Below are positions 14,472 through 15,487 of a stretch of DNA of 15,487 nt, piece after piece. Each line of letters begins with the position of its first letter. Positions within the stretch are counted from its first letter, which is position 1. The position numbers were made by a program, and so were the translations under genes. The DNA is from Patescibacteria group bacterium (GTDB lineage: Bacteria; Patescibacteriota; Microgenomatia; UBA1400; PJMF01), in the NCBI GenBank assembly GCA_018816485.1, contig JAHIVL010000088.1, forward strand, positions 1-15,487, read 5' to 3'. The notes under the pieces were generated by a model. It was not told the origin of the DNA. It searched no databases and saw only the letters and a list, made by a program, of their open reading frames with translations.

Positions 14472-15487
14472 ATGTCAGATCAAGTAATAAAATGTCCTAA
14501 TTGTGGAAAACAAATTCCCCTTGATAAGGCTCTTGGTGAGCAAATGAAGCATGACCTGGAAAGCGAACTAGTTCAAAGAGAAAAAGAGCTTAAAAAAGAA
14601 CTTTGGGAAGTAGCTCAAGAAAAAGCTAGAGAGAAAATTGAAAAAGAGGCTGGAGAAGAAAAAAAAGAGCTGGAAAAACAGAGGCTTCAGCAAGAGAAAG
14701 AAAAAATTAGGCAGGAAAAAGAAATGAAGGAATTGCGTGAAGAGTTGATGTTTAACGCAAAAAAACTTGAAGAATCGGAAAAACACGAACTAGAATTGAG
14801 AAAAAAATCTCGTGAGCTGGAAGAGCGAGAAAAAAGTCTCGAACTTGAGATGGCGCGAAAAATGGATGAGGAACGCAAAAAAATTATTGAGTCCACTCAA
14901 AAACAGGAAGAAGAGCAGTATCGACTCAAGATTCAAGAAAAAGATAAGCAGATGGAGATCTTGAATAAAACTATTGGGGAGCTTAAGCGTAAGTCGGAGC
15001 AGGGATCTCAGCAAATTCAGGGTGAGGTTCAAGAAGACGATCTGAAGAATTTACTTGCAACTACTTTTGCTACTGATGAAGTTTCTGATGTTGTCACTGG
15101 TGCAAAAGGTGCCGATTTGGTGCAAAGGATTAATGCCAAAATGGGCACCAATGCAGGAACAATTATTTGGGAATCAAAAAATACCAAGGCTTTTAGTGAG
15201 AGTTGGATCTCAAAATTAAAAAGTGATCAGGGTTTGGTGAAAGCGGATATTGCAATTTTGGTGACTCAAGTCTTACCAAAAGGTGTCAATGGATTTGGAT
15301 TGGTAAATGGAGTTTGGGTGGTTTCTTATGCTCATGTGATTCCTTTAGTTAATGCGCTCAGAATTCAGTTGATAGAAGTGGCTAAAGTGAAGCTGAGTTT
15401 GGTAGGACGAGATGAAAAAATGGGGCTCTTATATAAATATTTGAGTGGCCCTCAATTCAAGAATCGTGTTGAAAACATTGTGATGGC
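14472..15487 (+). CDS. DUF2130 protein: zinc-knuckle, coiled-coil and nuclease-like domain (3' end beyond the right edge)
   Basis: The first 338 residues are visible. CPNC (8-11) near the N-terminus is a single CxxC, as in DUF2130 proteins. A long, highly charged coiled coil follows (about 30-185, dominated by Glu/Lys/Arg/Gln). A globular C-terminal domain starts near 195 and holds GADLVQRI (D215) and IIWESKNTKAFSESWISKLK (E234-S235-K236), then VKADIAILVTQVLPKG. The D...ExK arrangement resembles the PD-(D/E)xK nuclease core and the RmuC-like layout of coiled coil plus nuclease domain, suggesting a role in DNA processing or recombination; this is inferred. The ATG has TAGGA four bases upstream and follows the small basic protein gene by six bases. 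Divergent recA lies about 500 bases away. DUF2130 function is not established. Confidence 0.88.
   Translation, partial: MSDQVIKCPNCGKQIPLDKALGEQMKHDLESELVQREKELKKELWEVAQEKAREKIEKEAGEEKKELEKQRLQQEKEKIRQEKEMKELREELMFNAKKLEESEKHELELRKKSRELEEREKSLELEMARKMDEERKKIIESTQKQEEEQYRLKIQEKDKQMEILNKTIGELKRKSEQGSQQIQGEVQEDDLKNLLATTFATDEVSDVVTGAKGADLVQRINAKMGTNAGTIIWESKNTKAFSESWISKLKSDQGLVKADIAILVTQVLPKGVNGFGLVNGVWVVSYAHVIPLVNALRIQLIEVAKVKLSLVGRDEKMGLLYKYLSGPQFKNRVENIVM

Noticed and set aside
14568..15032. Several Phe/Leu/Ser-rich open frames on the minus strand
   Set aside because: They are the mirror of the Lys/Glu-rich coiled coil of the DUF2130 gene; such composition yields long spurious antisense frames.
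1..15487. UGA recoding to glycine, as in some CPR lineages
   Set aside because: UGA ends the hydrolase, Mur-ligase-like and recA genes at family-consistent ends, no in-frame UGA was needed inside any gene, and an intact RF2 is encoded.

Overview
The window is AT-rich DNA that reads as a Candidate Phyla Radiation (Patescibacteria) genome. The evidence is gene content: a DUF4012 protein, a FemAB-family transferase beside a membrane-anchored Mur-ligase-like protein, a membrane-anchored family 5 solute-binding protein with no permease beside it, SecG, and an RNase Y without its usual transmembrane anchor. Most intergenic gaps are tiny. UGA is used as a stop (alpha/beta hydrolase, Mur-ligase-like gene, recA) and a full-length RF2 gene is present, so the code is standard; this argues against the UGA-recoding CPR lineages (Gracilibacteria, Absconditabacteria). 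I cannot name the class or species from the sequence.

Layout. (1) 1-4641, minus strand: an apparent operon transcribed right to left: lipoprotein cyclophilin, DUF4012 protein, prfB, a single-pass membrane protein of unknown function, and ftsE, which runs off the left edge. (2) 4642-4821: a divergent promoter region with two independent short tandem duplications. (3) 4822-9424, plus strand: a four-gene cassette of alpha/beta hydrolase, membrane-anchored MurF-like ligase, DegT-family PLP enzyme and FemAB-type transferase. The first three genes are joined by 4-base stop/start overlaps. (4) 9427-12671, minus strand: rny, secG and a membrane-anchored SBP_bac_5 protein, meeting the cassette tail-to-tail with 2 bases between stops. 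(5) 12918-13973, minus strand: recA, 246 bases upstream of rny. (6) 14172-15487, plus strand: a small basic protein of unknown function, then a DUF2130 coiled-coil/nuclease-like gene cut by the right edge. No gene-free stretch exceeds 300 bases. No tRNA, rRNA, CRISPR, insertion sequence or integrase is visible.

How the parts work together. The left operon and the central cassette both concern the cell envelope: extracytoplasmic folding (cyclophilin), division (FtsE), and a probable pathway that builds an amide-linked modification of a cell-wall or surface precursor (ligase, aminotransferase, FemAB). The central cassette is the best candidate for an undescribed system. Its ligase has the ATP-binding and C-terminal Mur domains, but its normal N-terminal nucleotide-sugar-binding domain is replaced by membrane helices. 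Several genes have a TATACT-like -10 element only 7-11 bases before the ATG and no clear Shine-Dalgarno sequence, suggesting leaderless or near-leaderless mRNAs. Others (rny, recA, the FemAB gene, the Mur-ligase-like gene) have good Shine-Dalgarno sites.
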